Positions 1-8,767 of a stretch of 64,000 nucleotides of DNA are shown one piece after another (position 1 is the first letter of the stretch; the number at the start of each line of letters is the position of its first letter). The stretch covers positions 372,001 through 436,000 of the forward strand of contig NZ_CP013979.1 in assembly GCF_001660485.1 (NCBI RefSeq), in the 5' to 3' direction. Under the pieces are notes generated by a model that had not been told where the DNA came from, ran no database searches, and saw only the letters and a list, made by a program, of their open reading frames with translations. The position numbers were made by a program, and so were the translations under genes. The DNA comes from Agromyces aureus (GTDB taxonomy: Bacteria; Actinomycetota; Actinomycetes; Actinomycetales; Microbacteriaceae).

Positions 1-1
1 C

Positions 2-595
2 CCCGACGACGCCGAGGTGCGCGGACTCCGCGCCGTCGTGCGGCTCGGGCTGGCACGTCGGCCCGGCCGTCTCGACGGTGACGGCGCAGCCCTGCCGCTC
101 GACCAGGTCGACCGCACCACGTGGGACGGACGCCTCATCGAGGCCGGCCTCTCGGATGCCGCGGCCGCCGCCGATCGTGGCGACGGACGGTTCGTGCTCG
201 AGGCCGCGATCGCCGGGTTGCACAGTTCGGCTCGGAGCTTCGCGACCACCGACTGGAACCAGGTCGTGGCGTTCTACCGCGCGCTCGAACGCGTGTGGGG
301 CTCGCCGTCGGTGACGGCGGGCCGGCTCTCAGCCGAACTGCATCGCAGCCTGCTCGCGCCGGAGTCGGGCGAGCGTACGGCCGCCCTGCGCAGGATCGCG
401 GCCGAACTGCAGGACCTGGCCGATGGCTCGGCGCCCTACGCGGCCCTCGACGCGAGCCTCGCGCTCGCCGACCTGGCCTGGCGCACCGGCCGACGCGAGC
501 AGGCCGCCGCCGAGTACGCCCGGCTCGCGACGCTCGTGCCGACCGAGCCCGTGCGCCGCTTCTGCCTCGCGCGCGCCGGCACGGACGCCGGGTGA
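2..595 (+). CDS. ECF sigma factor with TPR-like C-terminal domain (ECF42-like), 3' fragment
   Basis: The reading frame is open from the left edge to a TGA at 593-595, so only the C-terminal part of about 197 residues is present. It contains the pattern of the C-terminal domain of SigF-like/ECF42 sigma factors: a DDAEVRGL-type start, a GDG..LPLDQVDR stretch, the segment AAIAGLHSSA with ATDW-like sequence, and a TPR-like end with LADLAWRTGRREQAAAEYARL. In this family the extension follows the sigma2/sigma4 region and is thought to regulate activity. The DNA-binding regions lie outside the window. The family call rests on motif recall; confidence is good for the family and low for any regulon. 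Confidence 0.75.
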   Translation, partial: PDDAEVRGLRAVVRLGLARRPGRLDGDGAALPLDQVDRTTWDGRLIEAGLSDAAAAADRGDGRFVLEAAIAGLHSSARSFATTDWNQVVAFYRALERVWGSPSVTAGRLSAELHRSLLAPESGERTAALRRIAAELQDLADGSAPYAALDASLALADLAWRTGRREQAAAEYARLATLVPTEPVRRFCLARAGTDAG

Positions 596-599
596 GAGC

Positions 600-1751
600 T
601 CAGCCCGCGGCGACCCGCTCGAGCAGCACCATGACCTCGAAGTGCGGCGTCTGCGGGAACATGTCGAACACGCGCGCCCGCACGGGCCGCAGCGACGGCA
701 TCGCGGCCAGATCCTTCGCGAGCGAGGTCGCGTTGCAGCTCGAGTACAGCACGTGGCGGATGTCGGAGGTCTCGAGCCACCCGCTGAGCTCCGCGCCGAT
801 GCCGCGCCGCGGCGGGTTCACGACGACCAGGTCGGGTACGTCGGCCTCTGGCGCGTCGAGCGCGAAGCGCGTCGCGTCGCCGGCAGCGAACCGCACGCGG
901 TGGAGTGCGGCATCCGTTCGGCTGAGTTCGGCGCTCGCGACGGCCTCGACGCTCGTCTCGATGCCCGTGACCGCAGGCCCCGAGCCGGGGTCGTCGCTCG
1001 CGAGGTGCAGCGCGAAGCCGCCGACGCCGGAGTAGAGGTCCCAGGCCGAGGCCGGTGCGAGGTCGGTGATCCAGTCGCGCGCCTCGGCGTAGAGCGCCGC
1101 CGCGATGGCCGTGTTCGTCTGGAAGAAGCTCTGCGGCCGCAGGTGCATCGTCACGTCGTTCAGGCGCATCGTGAGCGTCTGCGCCTCGGTGAGCACGATC
1201 TCGTGCTCGCCCTCGAGCACCGCCTTGTGCTCGGGCAGCACGTTGACGCTCACCACGCGTGTGTTCGGCAGCTCGGCGAGCAGCGTCGGCAGGTGCTTGC
1301 GGATGCGGGCGACCGGCTCGGTCGAACGCAGCACGAACCGCACCATGAGCTCGCCGTCGGGCGACTCGGTCACGATGAGGTGCTTCAGCTCGCCCGTGCG
1401 GCTCGGCACGTCGTAGGGGGTGATGCGCGCGAGGGTGATGAAGCGCGCGATCGGGCCGAACGCGGCGCGGTGCCCGGGCGAGCAGATGCCGCACGCCTGC
1501 AGGTCGACCCCGTGCCCGTCGGCGTCGAGGATGCCGATCGTGGGCGCGTCGACCGTGCCGCCGACCACCATCTTCGCCTTGTTGCGGTAGTCGCGTTCGC
1601 CACTCACGACCGGCGGATGCCACGTGCCGACGCCGAACGGCTCCAGCAGTTGCTCGGCCCTCGCCTGCTTCGCGTCGACCTGCGCCGGGTACGGCTCGCC
1701 CATGAGCGAGCACGAGAGGCATCGCCCGGCGTCGAAGTACGCGCAGTCCAC
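600..1751 (-). CDS. rlmC: 23S rRNA (uracil-C5)-methyltransferase RlmC
   Basis: A 383-residue protein, close to the E. coli RlmC length of 375. It should methylate U747 of 23S rRNA using SAM. The iron-sulfur cysteines are visible at C3, C11, C14 and C87. The SAM site is DLYSGVGGF (238-246), followed by NPPRRG (312-317) and the catalytic cysteine in YSSCN (C339); a general-base glutamate is in FEVM (E372). The start is GTG. A TAGCCT box on the minus strand (plus 1758-1763) leaves 6 nt before it and there is no Shine-Dalgarno, so the transcript is probably leaderless. It is convergent with the sigma factor fragment, 4 bp away. Confidence 0.92.
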   Translation of the reverse strand: MDCAYFDAGRCLSCSLMGEPYPAQVDAKQARAEQLLEPFGVGTWHPPVVSGERDYRNKAKMVVGGTVDAPTIGILDADGHGVDLQACGICSPGHRAAFGPIARFITLARITPYDVPSRTGELKHLIVTESPDGELMVRFVLRSTEPVARIRKHLPTLLAELPNTRVVSVNVLPEHKAVLEGEHEIVLTEAQTLTMRLNDVTMHLRPQSFFQTNTAIAAALYAEARDWITDLAPASAWDLYSGVGGFALHLASDDPGSGPAVTGIETSVEAVASAELSRTDAALHRVRFAAGDATRFALDAPEADVPDLVVVNPPRRGIGAELSGWLETSDIRHVLYSSCNATSLAKDLAAMPSLRPVRARVFDMFPQTPHFEVMVLLERVAAG

Positions 1752-1897
1752 GGTGCAAGGCTACGCAGTTCCGGCTGATCGTTCGCCCGCGCATGCTCGG
1801 GAGGGGCGGATGCCGCGGGCGGACGCCGCGCCGATCGCGGGCGCGCCGTCGGCCTCCGTTCGCCTGCGGCATCCGCTCGCCCGGTAGCGTTCTCGTC

Positions 1898-2293
1898 ATG
1901 AGCGCGTGGGAGACGATCGGGGCGATCGCCGAGGTCATCGGATGGATCGGCCTCGGGTTCGGGCTGCTGAGCCTCGGTCTCGTGCTGCTCATCCGCATCG
2001 CCGACGGGCGCTGGCTGCCCACCGAGGCGCTCGTCGTCGACGAGCCCGAAGGCAGCGTCGTGCGCTGGTTCGCCGAGGGCGAGTTCCACTCGCGACGGCT
2101 CAGCGTCGACGAGCGGCACCATGTCGCGAACCCCGAAGCGGAACCCGCGTTCTACCGCGAGCGCGAGCCCGAGCACCTGCGGCTGCACGAACCGCCCGCC
2201 GGGCGCCGGGTGCTGCGCCTGCTCGGTGTCGTGTTCCTCGCGCTCGCCGTGGTCGCGGGCGTCATCGGCGTCGTCGCGATGCTGGTCGGCTGA
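1898..2293 (+). CDS. Small two-TM membrane protein of unknown function
   Basis: A 131-residue protein with one transmembrane segment at about 5-30 and a second at about 105-130. Between them lies a hydrophilic, acidic and His-containing domain (sequence around RWFAEGEFHSRRLSVDE). The ATG at 1898 is chosen because TAGCGT (1885-1890) ends 7 nt before it, a leaderless arrangement; an in-frame upstream ATG would add only GC-rich low-complexity residues. No family or catalytic motif is recognised. It is divergent from rlmC and convergent with ktrA. Function unknown; the membrane topology is an inference from hydrophobicity. Confidence 0.7.
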   Translation: MSAWETIGAIAEVIGWIGLGFGLLSLGLVLLIRIADGRWLPTEALVVDEPEGSVVRWFAEGEFHSRRLSVDERHHVANPEAEPAFYREREPEHLRLHEPPAGRRVLRLLGVVFLALAVVAGVIGVVAMLVG

Positions 2294-2304
2294 GTTCGAG
2301 CATC

Positions 2305-2320
2305 GGATGCCGCGGCATCC
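2305..2320. repeat. Perfect 16-bp palindrome GGATGCCGCGGCATCC
   Basis: The palindrome lies in the 30-bp gap between two convergent genes. It could form a GC-rich hairpin acting as a bidirectional terminator, but no T-tract follows. The same palindrome recurs at 42553-42568, 48525-48540 and 58627-58642, and its half-site GGATGCC/GGCATCC is scattered through the window. Confidence 0.7.
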
Positions 2321-2323
2321 GCC

Positions 2324-2992
2324 CTACTCGAGCGCGGCGAACTTCTCGATGTCGCCCTCGGTGCCCGACACGATGATGAGGTCGTGGTTGGAGACCACCG
2401 TGTTCTCGGTCGCGTAGGTGAACGGCTTGCCCGGGCTCTTCACGCCGACCACCGTCACCCGGTGCTTCGATCGCACGCCCGACTCGGTGAGGTTCTTGCC
2501 GCGGATCGGCTTGGGCGGGTACATCTTCACGAGCGCGAAGTCGTCGTCGAACTCGATGAAGTCGAGCATGCGGCCCGACACGAGGTGCGCCGTGCGCTCG
2601 CCGGCCTCGCGCTCGGGGTAGATCACGTGGTTCGCGCCGATGCGCTCGAGGATCTTGCCGTGCGAGGCCGAGATCGCCTTGGCCCAGATCTGCGGGATCT
2701 TCAGGTCGACGAGGTTCGCGGTGATGAGCACCGAGGCCTCGACCGAGGAGCCGACCGCGCACACCGCGATCGAGAAGTCCTGCGCGCCGATCTGGCGCAG
2801 GGCGTCGATCGACTTGGCGTCGGCGACGACGGCGTGCGTGACCCGCTCCGACCACTTCTGCACGAGGATCTCGTCGGTGTCGACGGCGAGCACCTCGCGG
2901 CCGAGGCGATCGAGCTGGCCCGCGGTGGCGGCGCCGAACCGGCCGAGGCCGATCACGAGCACCGGGGCGTCGTGCTTGATGCGATCAACCAA
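2324..2992 (-). CDS. ktrA: Potassium uptake regulatory subunit, TrkA/KtrA family
   Basis: A 222-residue cytosolic RCK protein that gates the Ktr potassium channel. The N-terminal Rossmann domain shows GLGRFG (15-20) and the nucleotide-binding acidic residue D38; an RCK-C domain occupies about 140-222. The length matches KtrA (about 220) rather than the double-RCK TrkA (about 460). The start is TTG and its first codons overlap the 3' end of ktrB by 8 bp, so the two genes are translationally coupled on the minus strand. Channel opening is expected to respond to ATP/ADP, as known for the family. Confidence 0.92.
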   Translation of the reverse strand: MVDRIKHDAPVLVIGLGRFGAATAGQLDRLGREVLAVDTDEILVQKWSERVTHAVVADAKSIDALRQIGAQDFSIAVCAVGSSVEASVLITANLVDLKIPQIWAKAISASHGKILERIGANHVIYPEREAGERTAHLVSGRMLDFIEFDDDFALVKMYPPKPIRGKNLTESGVRSKHRVTVVGVKSPGKPFTYATENTVVSNHDLIIVSGTEGDIEKFAALE

Positions 2993-4430
2993 CGATGGGC
3001 CTCTCTTCCGGACGCTTGAACAACTGCCGTCGCTGGCTCGCGGCGAGGGCCGCGGCGAGTGTCACTGTACCAACGCGGCCCATGAACATCGTGGCCGCCA
3101 TGACGTAGACGCCCTCGGGCGGGAGTTCGGCCGTGAGCCCCGTCGACAGCCCGCACGTCGCGAAGGCCGAGATCACGTCGAACAGCACGTTCTCGAACGG
3201 GGCCTTCGTGATCTGCAGGATGATGATCGACGAGACGGCCACGATCGTCGCGCCCCAGAGCACGACGCTGACCGACAGGCGCAGCATGTCGCGTGGGATC
3301 CGTCGGCCGAACGCCTCCATCGACGGGGCGCCTCGGGCCTCCGCGACCGCGGCGAGGAACAGCACGGCGAGCGTCGTGACCTTGATGCCGCCGGCCGTCG
3401 AGGCCGAGCCGCCGCCGATGAACATGAGCATGCTGCTGACCAGCTGGCTCGACCCGTAGAGGTCGTGCATGTTCACGGTCGCGAACCCGCCCGACCTCGT
3501 CATGGCCGACATGAAGAAGGACTGGAACACCGTCGCGCCCGCGTCGAGCTGCCCGTACGTGCGCGGATTGCTGTGCTCGAGCAGCACGAACATGCCGGCA
3601 CCCAGCACGAACAGGATCACGGTCGTCGTGATCGTGAGCTTCACGTGCAGGCTCCACTTGCGCGGCTGCCGCCAGGCGCGGGCCAAGGCGAAGATCACCG
3701 GGAAACCCAGGCTGCCGAGGAACACGCCGACCATGAGGAGCGACTGCATCCAGTAGTCGTGCTCGAACGGCTCGAGGCCGCCGGGGTTCGGGTTGAAGCC
3801 CGTGTTCGTGAACGCCATCGCCGAGTAGTAGAAGCTGTACCAGACCGAGTGGAACGCGTCGTACCCGGCGGCGAACATGCTCGGGATCATCGCGATGGCG
3901 ATCGTGCCCTCGATGACGAGGGCGCTGATCGCGACGGTCGCGAGCAGCCCGCCGACCTCGCCGAGCTTGATGGCCTGCCGCTCCGCGACCGGGCCGACGT
4001 GGATGCGCGACGGGTTCGTGTCGCTCGCCGCCATGAGCTTGGACCGCAGCCCGAGGCGACGCGAGATCACGAGGCCGAGGATCGAGGCGAGCGTCAGCAC
4101 GCCGATGCCGCCGATGTTGACGCCGATGAACACGAGGAAGTTGCCGAACGGCGACCAGTACGTCGCCATGTCGACGGTCGCGAGCCCGGTGACGCAGATC
4201 ACCGAGACCGCGGTGAACAGTGCGTCGTGCAGCGGGGTGCCGGAGCCTTCGCCCGCGCGTGCGATCGGCAGCGAGAAGAGCAGCGTGAAGATGAGGATCA
4301 GGCTCGCGAAGATCGTGATCGCGAATCGCGACGGCGAGTGCTTGACGAAGCCGTCGACGGCATCGCGCAGCCGCCCGAGCCACGACCGCTGGTCGAACCG
4401 ACCCCCGCGGCCCATCGGCTGAACGCGCAT
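2985..4430 (-). CDS. ktrB: Potassium uptake channel subunit, TrkH/KtrB family
   Basis: A 481-residue integral membrane protein with four M1-P-M2 repeats. The four pore loops are visible: CVTGL (79-83), NTGF (209-212), SGGF (313-316) and CGLS (426-429). The intramembrane gating loop is GGGSASTAGGIK (339-350). The start has a strong GAGGGGGG Shine-Dalgarno a few bases upstream. It is first in a two-gene minus-strand operon with ktrA, with which it overlaps. The system should import potassium driven by sodium or the membrane potential. Confidence in the family is high. Confidence 0.93.
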   Translation of the reverse strand: MRVQPMGRGGRFDQRSWLGRLRDAVDGFVKHSPSRFAITIFASLILIFTLLFSLPIARAGEGSGTPLHDALFTAVSVICVTGLATVDMATYWSPFGNFLVFIGVNIGGIGVLTLASILGLVISRRLGLRSKLMAASDTNPSRIHVGPVAERQAIKLGEVGGLLATVAISALVIEGTIAIAMIPSMFAAGYDAFHSVWYSFYYSAMAFTNTGFNPNPGGLEPFEHDYWMQSLLMVGVFLGSLGFPVIFALARAWRQPRKWSLHVKLTITTTVILFVLGAGMFVLLEHSNPRTYGQLDAGATVFQSFFMSAMTRSGGFATVNMHDLYGSSQLVSSMLMFIGGGSASTAGGIKVTTLAVLFLAAVAEARGAPSMEAFGRRIPRDMLRLSVSVVLWGATIVAVSSIIILQITKAPFENVLFDVISAFATCGLSTGLTAELPPEGVYVMAATMFMGRVGTVTLAAALAASQRRQLFKRPEERPIVG

Positions 4431-4503
4431 CGACCCCCCTCAGCACCATCGTCGCGACGCGTGTGTCATGGTACTCCCCGCCCGGAATGACTAGCCTTGC
4501 ACC

Positions 4504-4944
4504 ATGGCGGACATCTTCGACGTGGTGGCAGACGCGACCCGACGCGACATCCTTGCGGTCCTGCTCGAGCGCGAGTCCGTCTCGCCCGAGTCGCACGGCG
4601 AGATCAGCGTGTCCGAGATCGTCGCCTCCCTCGGCCTCAGCCAGCCGACCGTCTCCAAGCACCTCAAGGTGCTGCGCGAGGCCGGTCTCGTGAGCGTCCG
4701 CGAAGAGGGCCAGCACCGGTACTACCGGCTCGACCGGGGTCCGCTCGAGACCCTCGAGGACTGGCTGATCCCCTTCATGTCCTCGGATGCCGCGGCCGAC
4801 GCCGCGAAGCTCGCGGGCGCCGAGGCGCTCGACTCCGAAGACCTCCGGGCCGAGCAGCTCGCGTTCGCCTCGAGGCTCGGCAAGAGGTTCGCCGAGACGG
4901 CGCACCAGGTCAGCGCGGTCGTCGGACCCAAGAAGCACCGCTAG
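4504..4944 (+). CDS. ArsR-family winged-helix transcriptional regulator
   Basis: A 146-residue DNA-binding protein. The N-terminus DVVADATRRDILAVL and the helix-turn-helix SEIVASLGLSQPTVSKHLKVLREAGLV (split about residues 36-63) are typical of ArsR/SmtB proteins, followed by a GQHRYYRLD wing. No cysteine pair for metal sensing is seen, so the ligand is unknown. The C-terminal third is Ala/Glu-rich and helical. TAGCCT (4492-4497) ends 6 nt before the ATG with no Shine-Dalgarno, implying a leaderless mRNA. It is divergent from ktrB with a 73-bp gap, so it might regulate the potassium genes, but that is only positional inference. Confidence 0.85.
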   Translation: MADIFDVVADATRRDILAVLLERESVSPESHGEISVSEIVASLGLSQPTVSKHLKVLREAGLVSVREEGQHRYYRLDRGPLETLEDWLIPFMSSDAAADAAKLAGAEALDSEDLRAEQLAFASRLGKRFAETAHQVSAVVGPKKHR

Positions 4945-4975
4945 TCGGCAGTCGTCCCGAGACGCACTACCCGGT

Positions 4976-5002
4976 GGTCGAGTAGCGAAGCGTATCGAGA
5001 CC
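4976..5002. repeat. Dispersed hairpin element (variant copy)
   Basis: A 27-bp imperfect inverted repeat, beginning GGTCGAGTAGCGAAGCG and ending TATCGAGACC. It is a variant of the family also seen at 5798-5861, 28646-28725 and 46640-46668. It sits between two convergent gene ends and probably acts as a terminator-like hairpin. Confidence 0.65.
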
Positions 5003-5005
5003 CGC

Positions 5006-5515
5006 TCAGCGCAGCCGCTTGATCATCTCGAGTTCGAGGCCGCCGGGCTCCAACTCGTACGCGCGCGTGTGCCCGGTGAGACTGAACCCGAGCTTCTCGT
5101 AGAACGCGATCGCCCGCGGGTTCTGCTCGTGCACCTCGAGGCGCAATGCGTCGCCGTGCTCGAGCGCCCACTCCTCGACGGCCTCGAGCAGACGACGCGA
5201 GACGCCGCGCGCGTCGCCGCGGTACGCCGGGGAGACGTAGACGCCCACGAGCAGGGGGTCGGCCGCGGCATCCGGAATCCATCCGCCCATGTGGCCCACC
5301 CAGCGCTCTCGGTCGATCGCGACGACGGAGGTCTGCCCGGGGGTCGTGCCGCGGGCTGCACGCAGCCGCCAGATCGCCTCGGAGGCGCCCAGTGCGTGCT
5401 CGAGCGTCTCGCCGAACGCGATGGGGGTGTCCTCGAGCATCTCGAGGCGGAGGTCGCGCACCTGCGGCCAGTCGTCTTCACGAGTGGTGCGGATGGTGAG
5501 CTCGCGGCGGCGCAT
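5006..5515 (-). CDS. GNAT-family N-acetyltransferase
   Basis: A 169-residue protein with the Gcn5-related fold. LLVGVYVSPAYRGDARGVSR (about 87-106) matches the beta4 strand and the acetyl-CoA loop, and LEVHEQNPRAIAFYEKLGF (about 126-144) is the typical C-terminal signature. The substrate is not predictable. On the minus strand TAGCGT (plus 5522-5527) lies 6 nt before the ATG, again a leaderless layout. It is divergent from the bS22 gene. Confidence 0.85.
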   Translation of the reverse strand: MRRRELTIRTTREDDWPQVRDLRLEMLEDTPIAFGETLEHALGASEAIWRLRAARGTTPGQTSVVAIDRERWVGHMGGWIPDAAADPLLVGVYVSPAYRGDARGVSRRLLEAVEEWALEHGDALRLEVHEQNPRAIAFYEKLGFSLTGHTRAYELEPGGLELEMIKRLR

Positions 5516-5561
5516 CCCTCGACGCTAACGCACCGTGATCAGGGGTGCGCCTCGAATCGGC

Positions 5562-5567
5562 TAGACT
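5562..5567 (+). promoter_or_regulatory. Probable -10 box (TAGACT) of the bS22 gene
   Basis: TAGACT matches the actinobacterial TANNNT -10 consensus. It lies 66 bp before the bS22 start, so unlike many neighbours this gene has a leader, with a GTGAGG Shine-Dalgarno-like site. No convincing -35 hexamer is seen. Confidence 0.5.
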
Positions 5568-5633
5568 ATCCCGAGGCTTTCTGCCTGCGGCTGCGACTCG
5601 CGCGGCCGACTCGATCTTTTCTGTGAGGTTCTG

Positions 5634-5732
5634 ATGGGTTCCGTCATCAAGAAGCGCCGCAAGCGTATGGCGAAGAAGAAGCACCGCAAGCTGCTGCGCA
5701 AGACGCGTCACCAGCGTCGCAACAAGAAGTAG
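5634..5732 (+). CDS. 30S ribosomal protein bS22 (AURKAIP1/COX24 type), 32 residues
   Basis: This short gene encodes a 32-residue, extremely basic peptide: [18 protein letters not shown] followed by [14 protein letters not shown]. Over half of the residues are Lys, Arg or His. It matches the actinobacterial small-subunit protein bS22 (33 residues in mycobacteria), which binds near the decoding site. It has a promoter-like TAGACT at 5562 and a clear intrinsic terminator right after it, so it is monocistronic. High lysine use (AAG codons) is normal for this protein. Confidence 0.92.
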   Translation: MGSVIKKRRKRMAKKKHRKLLRKTRHQRRNKK

Positions 5733-5751
5733 TCCGCTGCTTCACCGCTGA

Positions 5752-5780
5752 GAGCGTCAGGCCCACGGCCTGGCGCTTTT
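5752..5780 (+). terminator. Intrinsic terminator after bS22
   Basis: A 10-bp stem (GCGTCAGGCC paired with GGCCTGGCGC, one T-G pair) with loop CAC at 5764-5766 is followed by TTTT at 5777-5780. It is 21 bp after the bS22 stop. Confidence 0.85.
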
Positions 5781-5797
5781 CGCTGTACCCGGGCGAG

Positions 5798-5861
5798 GTC
5801 TTCCGCCGGTCGAGGAGCGAAGCGTCTTCCGCCGGTCGAGGAGCGAAGCGTCTCGAGACCC
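5798..5861. repeat. Dispersed hairpin element, tandem duplication
   Basis: A 26-bp unit starting CTTCCGCCGGTCGAGGAG occurs twice in direct tandem (5800-5825 and 5826-5851). The second copy continues into TCTCGAGACC, completing the hairpin. It follows the bS22 terminator and precedes the glutaredoxin-like gene. Confidence 0.75.
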
Positions 5862-5896
5862 TGCCTCGCCCGACGCTCGCTGCGTAGGCTGAGACC

Positions 5897-6166
5897 ATGG
5901 CCCGCGACATCCGTCTCACCCTCATCGGCAAGCCCGGCTGCCACCTCTGCGACGACGCGCGCGAGGTCGTGCAGGCCGTCATCGCCGAGTTCGAGGCGAC
6001 GGATGCCGGTGGCCGGCCGGTGCTCGAGGAGCGGTCGATCCTCGACGACCCCTCCCTCGCCGAGCGCTACGCCGAAGAGATCCCGGTGCTGCTCGTCGAC
6101 GGCGAGATGCACGCGTACTGGCGCGTCGATCCGGTGCGCCTGAAGGCGAAGCTGCTCGCCGGCTGA
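5897..6166 (+). CDS. Glutaredoxin-like thiol-disulfide protein
   Basis: An 89-residue thioredoxin-fold protein of the glutaredoxin/DUF836-like group. The N-terminal strand LTLIGKPGCHLC carries a CxxC active site (C15, C18), and the cis-proline is in EEIPVLLVDG (about 60-69). It is expected to be a cytosolic thiol redox protein; the partner is unknown. TAGGCT (5885-5890) ends 6 nt before the ATG, consistent with a leaderless transcript. Confidence 0.85.
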   Translation: MARDIRLTLIGKPGCHLCDDAREVVQAVIAEFEATDAGGRPVLEERSILDDPSLAERYAEEIPVLLVDGEMHAYWRVDPVRLKAKLLAG

Positions 6167-6311
6167 TCGGCGCCCGATCGCGCCCGACGCCCGTCGTCCG
6201 AGGGTTCCCTGCGCGTTCGCGGGCGGACCCTTGTCTTTCCCGAACCCGCATGAAACGGTGGGATCAGCGCCGCCGGGGGGTGGCGCGTTCGCATGCGGGG
6301 AGAGGCGATTC

Positions 6312-8669
6312 ATGGGCGACGTTCTGCCAGGGGGAGTCCTTCCGATTCCCGATCAGGTCTACACCGGGCCGATGGTCATGGACGCGAAGAAGATGGAGGA
6401 GAAGCTTCCTCCGATCGAGATGAAGCGCCCTCCGAAGCAGGCTCCCAACGTGCTGCTCGTGCTCCTCGACGACGTGGGCTTCGGCGCGTCGAGCGCCTTC
6501 GGCGGGCCGGTGCCCATGCCGACGGCCGAGCGCCTCGCCGGCGGCGGCCTGCGGTACAGCCGGTTCCACACGACGGCGATCTGCTCGCCGACGCGCGCGG
6601 CGATGCTCTCGGGCCGCAACCACCACCAGGTGGGCATGGGCCAGATCACCGAGACCGCGACCCCGTCGCCCGGCTACCGGTCGACGCGGCCCAACTCCTG
6701 CGTTCCGTTGCCCGAGATCCTGCGCCAGTCGGGCTACAACACGGCGCAGTTCGGCAAGTGCCACGAGGTGCCCGTGTGGGAGAGCGGCCCGACCGGCCCG
6801 TTCGACCACTGGCCGGCGTTCAGCGGCTTCGAGAAGTTCTACGGCTTCATCGGCGGCGAGACCAACCAGTGGACACCGGCGCTCATCGACGGCGTCGGGT
6901 TCATCGAGCCGCCGACCGACCCCGACTACCACCTCATGCCCGACCTGGCCGACAAGACGATCCAGTACATCAACCAGCAGAAGGCGCTCACGCCCGACAA
7001 GCCCTTCTTCGTCTACTTCGCGCCCGGCGCGACCCACGCCCCGCACCACGTGCCGAAGGAATGGATCGCCAAGCACGAGGGCAAGTACGACCAGGGCTGG
7101 GACAAGCTGCGCGAGGAGACGTTCGACCGCCAGAAGGCGCTCGGCGTGATCCCCGAAGACGCCGTGCTCACCGAGCGGTCGGAGGGCATCCCCGCGTGGG
7201 AGGACACCGACGAGGCCATGCGGCCGATCCTCGCCCACCAGATGGAGGTCTACGGCGCGTTCCTCGAGTACGCCGACCACCACACCGGTCGCGTGATCGA
7301 CGCGCTCGAGGCCCTCGACATCCTCGACGACACGCTCGTGCTGTACATCATCGGCGACAACGGCGCCTCGGCCGAGGGCGGCCTCAACGGCGCGTTCATG
7401 CTCTCGACGGCGGCCAACGGCGGCGCCGAGTACGAGACGCCCGAGTTCTGGGCCGAGAACCTCGACAAGATCGGCGGGCCCGAGGCGTACAACCACTACG
7501 CGGTGGGCTGGGCTCACGCGATGTGCACGCCGTACCAGTGGACCAAGCAGGTCGCGTCGCACTACGGCGGAACGCGCAACGGCACGATCCTGCACTGGCC
7601 GTCGAATGTGAAGGCCCAGGGCGAGGTGCGCACCCAGTGGCACCACGTCATCGACATCGCGCCGACGATCCTCGACCTCGCCGGGCTCGCGCAGCCGCAC
7701 ACCGTGAACGGCGTCACGCAGGTGCCGATGCACGGGGTCTCGATGGCGTACTCGTTCGACGACGCCGCCGCCGACGAACGGCACACCACCCAGTACTTCG
7801 AGATCATGGGCAACCGCGGCATCTACCACCGGGGCTGGACGGCCCAGACGCGCCACCGCACGCCGTGGGACGTCGTCGGCGCGGCCCCCGACTTCTCCGA
7901 CGACGTCTGGGAGCTCTACGACACCACCGTCGACTGGACCCAGTCGAACGATCTCGCGAAGCAGAACCCCGCGAAGCTCGCCGAGCTGCAGCAGCTGTTC
8001 CTCATCGAGGCGACGCGCTACAACGTCATCCCCCTCGACGACCGGGCGGCGCAGCGCATGAACCCCGAGTTCGCCGGTCGGCCCACGATCGTGCAGGGCG
8101 AGACCCTGCGTCTCTACGAGGGCATGACGCGCCTCAACGAGAACGTCGCGATCAACGTGAAGAACCGGTCGTGGTCGGTGACGGCCGAGGTGGTCGTGCC
8201 CGACGACGGCTCGCTCGACGGCGCGATCGTCGCCCAGGGCGGTCGCACCGGCGGCTGGTCGTTCTTCGCCGAGGGTGGCCGGCTCGGCTTCCACTACAAC
8301 TTCTGCGGGCTCCTCCGGTCGACCGCGCTCTCCGACGCCGAGATCGGTGCCGGGAAGCACCAGGTGCGCGCCGAGTTCGCCTACGACGGCGGCGGCATCG
8401 GCCGAGGCGGCACCGTGACGCTCTTCATCGACGGCGCGACATCCGGAACCCCCGCGACCGTGAAGCGCACGCATCCGATGTACTTCTCGTTCGACGAGGG
8501 ACTCGACGTCGGCATCGACACCGGCATGCCCGCGTACGAGGGCTACGCGACCGAGCAGGGCCGGTTCACGGGCACGATCGACTGGGCGCAGATCGATCTC
8601 GGCACCGACGACCACGGCCACCTCATCGATCCGGAGGAGTGGCTGCAGGCGGCGATGCGACACCAGTAG
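6312..8669 (+). CDS. Type I arylsulfatase (formylglycine-dependent), first of two
   Basis: A 785-residue sulfatase, the size of the actinobacterial AtsA/AtsD group. It hydrolyses sulfate esters to an alcohol plus sulfate. The formylglycine motif is CSPTR (C91-R95), and the metal-binding aspartates are in LLDDVGFG (51-58). Later motifs include GRNHHQVGMG, a THAPHHVP segment near 240 and IIGDNGASAEGG. The C-terminal 200 residues form a beta-rich domain. No signal peptide or TM segment is seen, so the enzyme appears cytoplasmic. The ATG at 6312 is chosen for its GGGGAGAGG Shine-Dalgarno; an upstream in-frame ATG lacks one. The gene that would convert C91 to formylglycine is not in this window. 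Confidence 0.92.
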   Translation: MGDVLPGGVLPIPDQVYTGPMVMDAKKMEEKLPPIEMKRPPKQAPNVLLVLLDDVGFGASSAFGGPVPMPTAERLAGGGLRYSRFHTTAICSPTRAAMLSGRNHHQVGMGQITETATPSPGYRSTRPNSCVPLPEILRQSGYNTAQFGKCHEVPVWESGPTGPFDHWPAFSGFEKFYGFIGGETNQWTPALIDGVGFIEPPTDPDYHLMPDLADKTIQYINQQKALTPDKPFFVYFAPGATHAPHHVPKEWIAKHEGKYDQGWDKLREETFDRQKALGVIPEDAVLTERSEGIPAWEDTDEAMRPILAHQMEVYGAFLEYADHHTGRVIDALEALDILDDTLVLYIIGDNGASAEGGLNGAFMLSTAANGGAEYETPEFWAENLDKIGGPEAYNHYAVGWAHAMCTPYQWTKQVASHYGGTRNGTILHWPSNVKAQGEVRTQWHHVIDIAPTILDLAGLAQPHTVNGVTQVPMHGVSMAYSFDDAAADERHTTQYFEIMGNRGIYHRGWTAQTRHRTPWDVVGAAPDFSDDVWELYDTTVDWTQSNDLAKQNPAKLAELQQLFLIEATRYNVIPLDDRAAQRMNPEFAGRPTIVQGETLRLYEGMTRLNENVAINVKNRSWSVTAEVVVPDDGSLDGAIVAQGGRTGGWSFFAEGGRLGFHYNFCGLLRSTALSDAEIGAGKHQVRAEFAYDGGGIGRGGTVTLFIDGATSGTPATVKRTHPMYFSFDEGLDVGIDTGMPAYEGYATEQGRFTGTIDWAQIDLGTDDHGHLIDPEEWLQAAMRHQ

Positions 8670-8767
8670 GCGAGCGGATGCCGCGTGGTGCTGCTCGAGC
8701 CACGCGACATCGTTGCACCGGGCGCGACGATGGCGGGGGCCCGCCGTGAGGGGAAGCGAAGACGCAC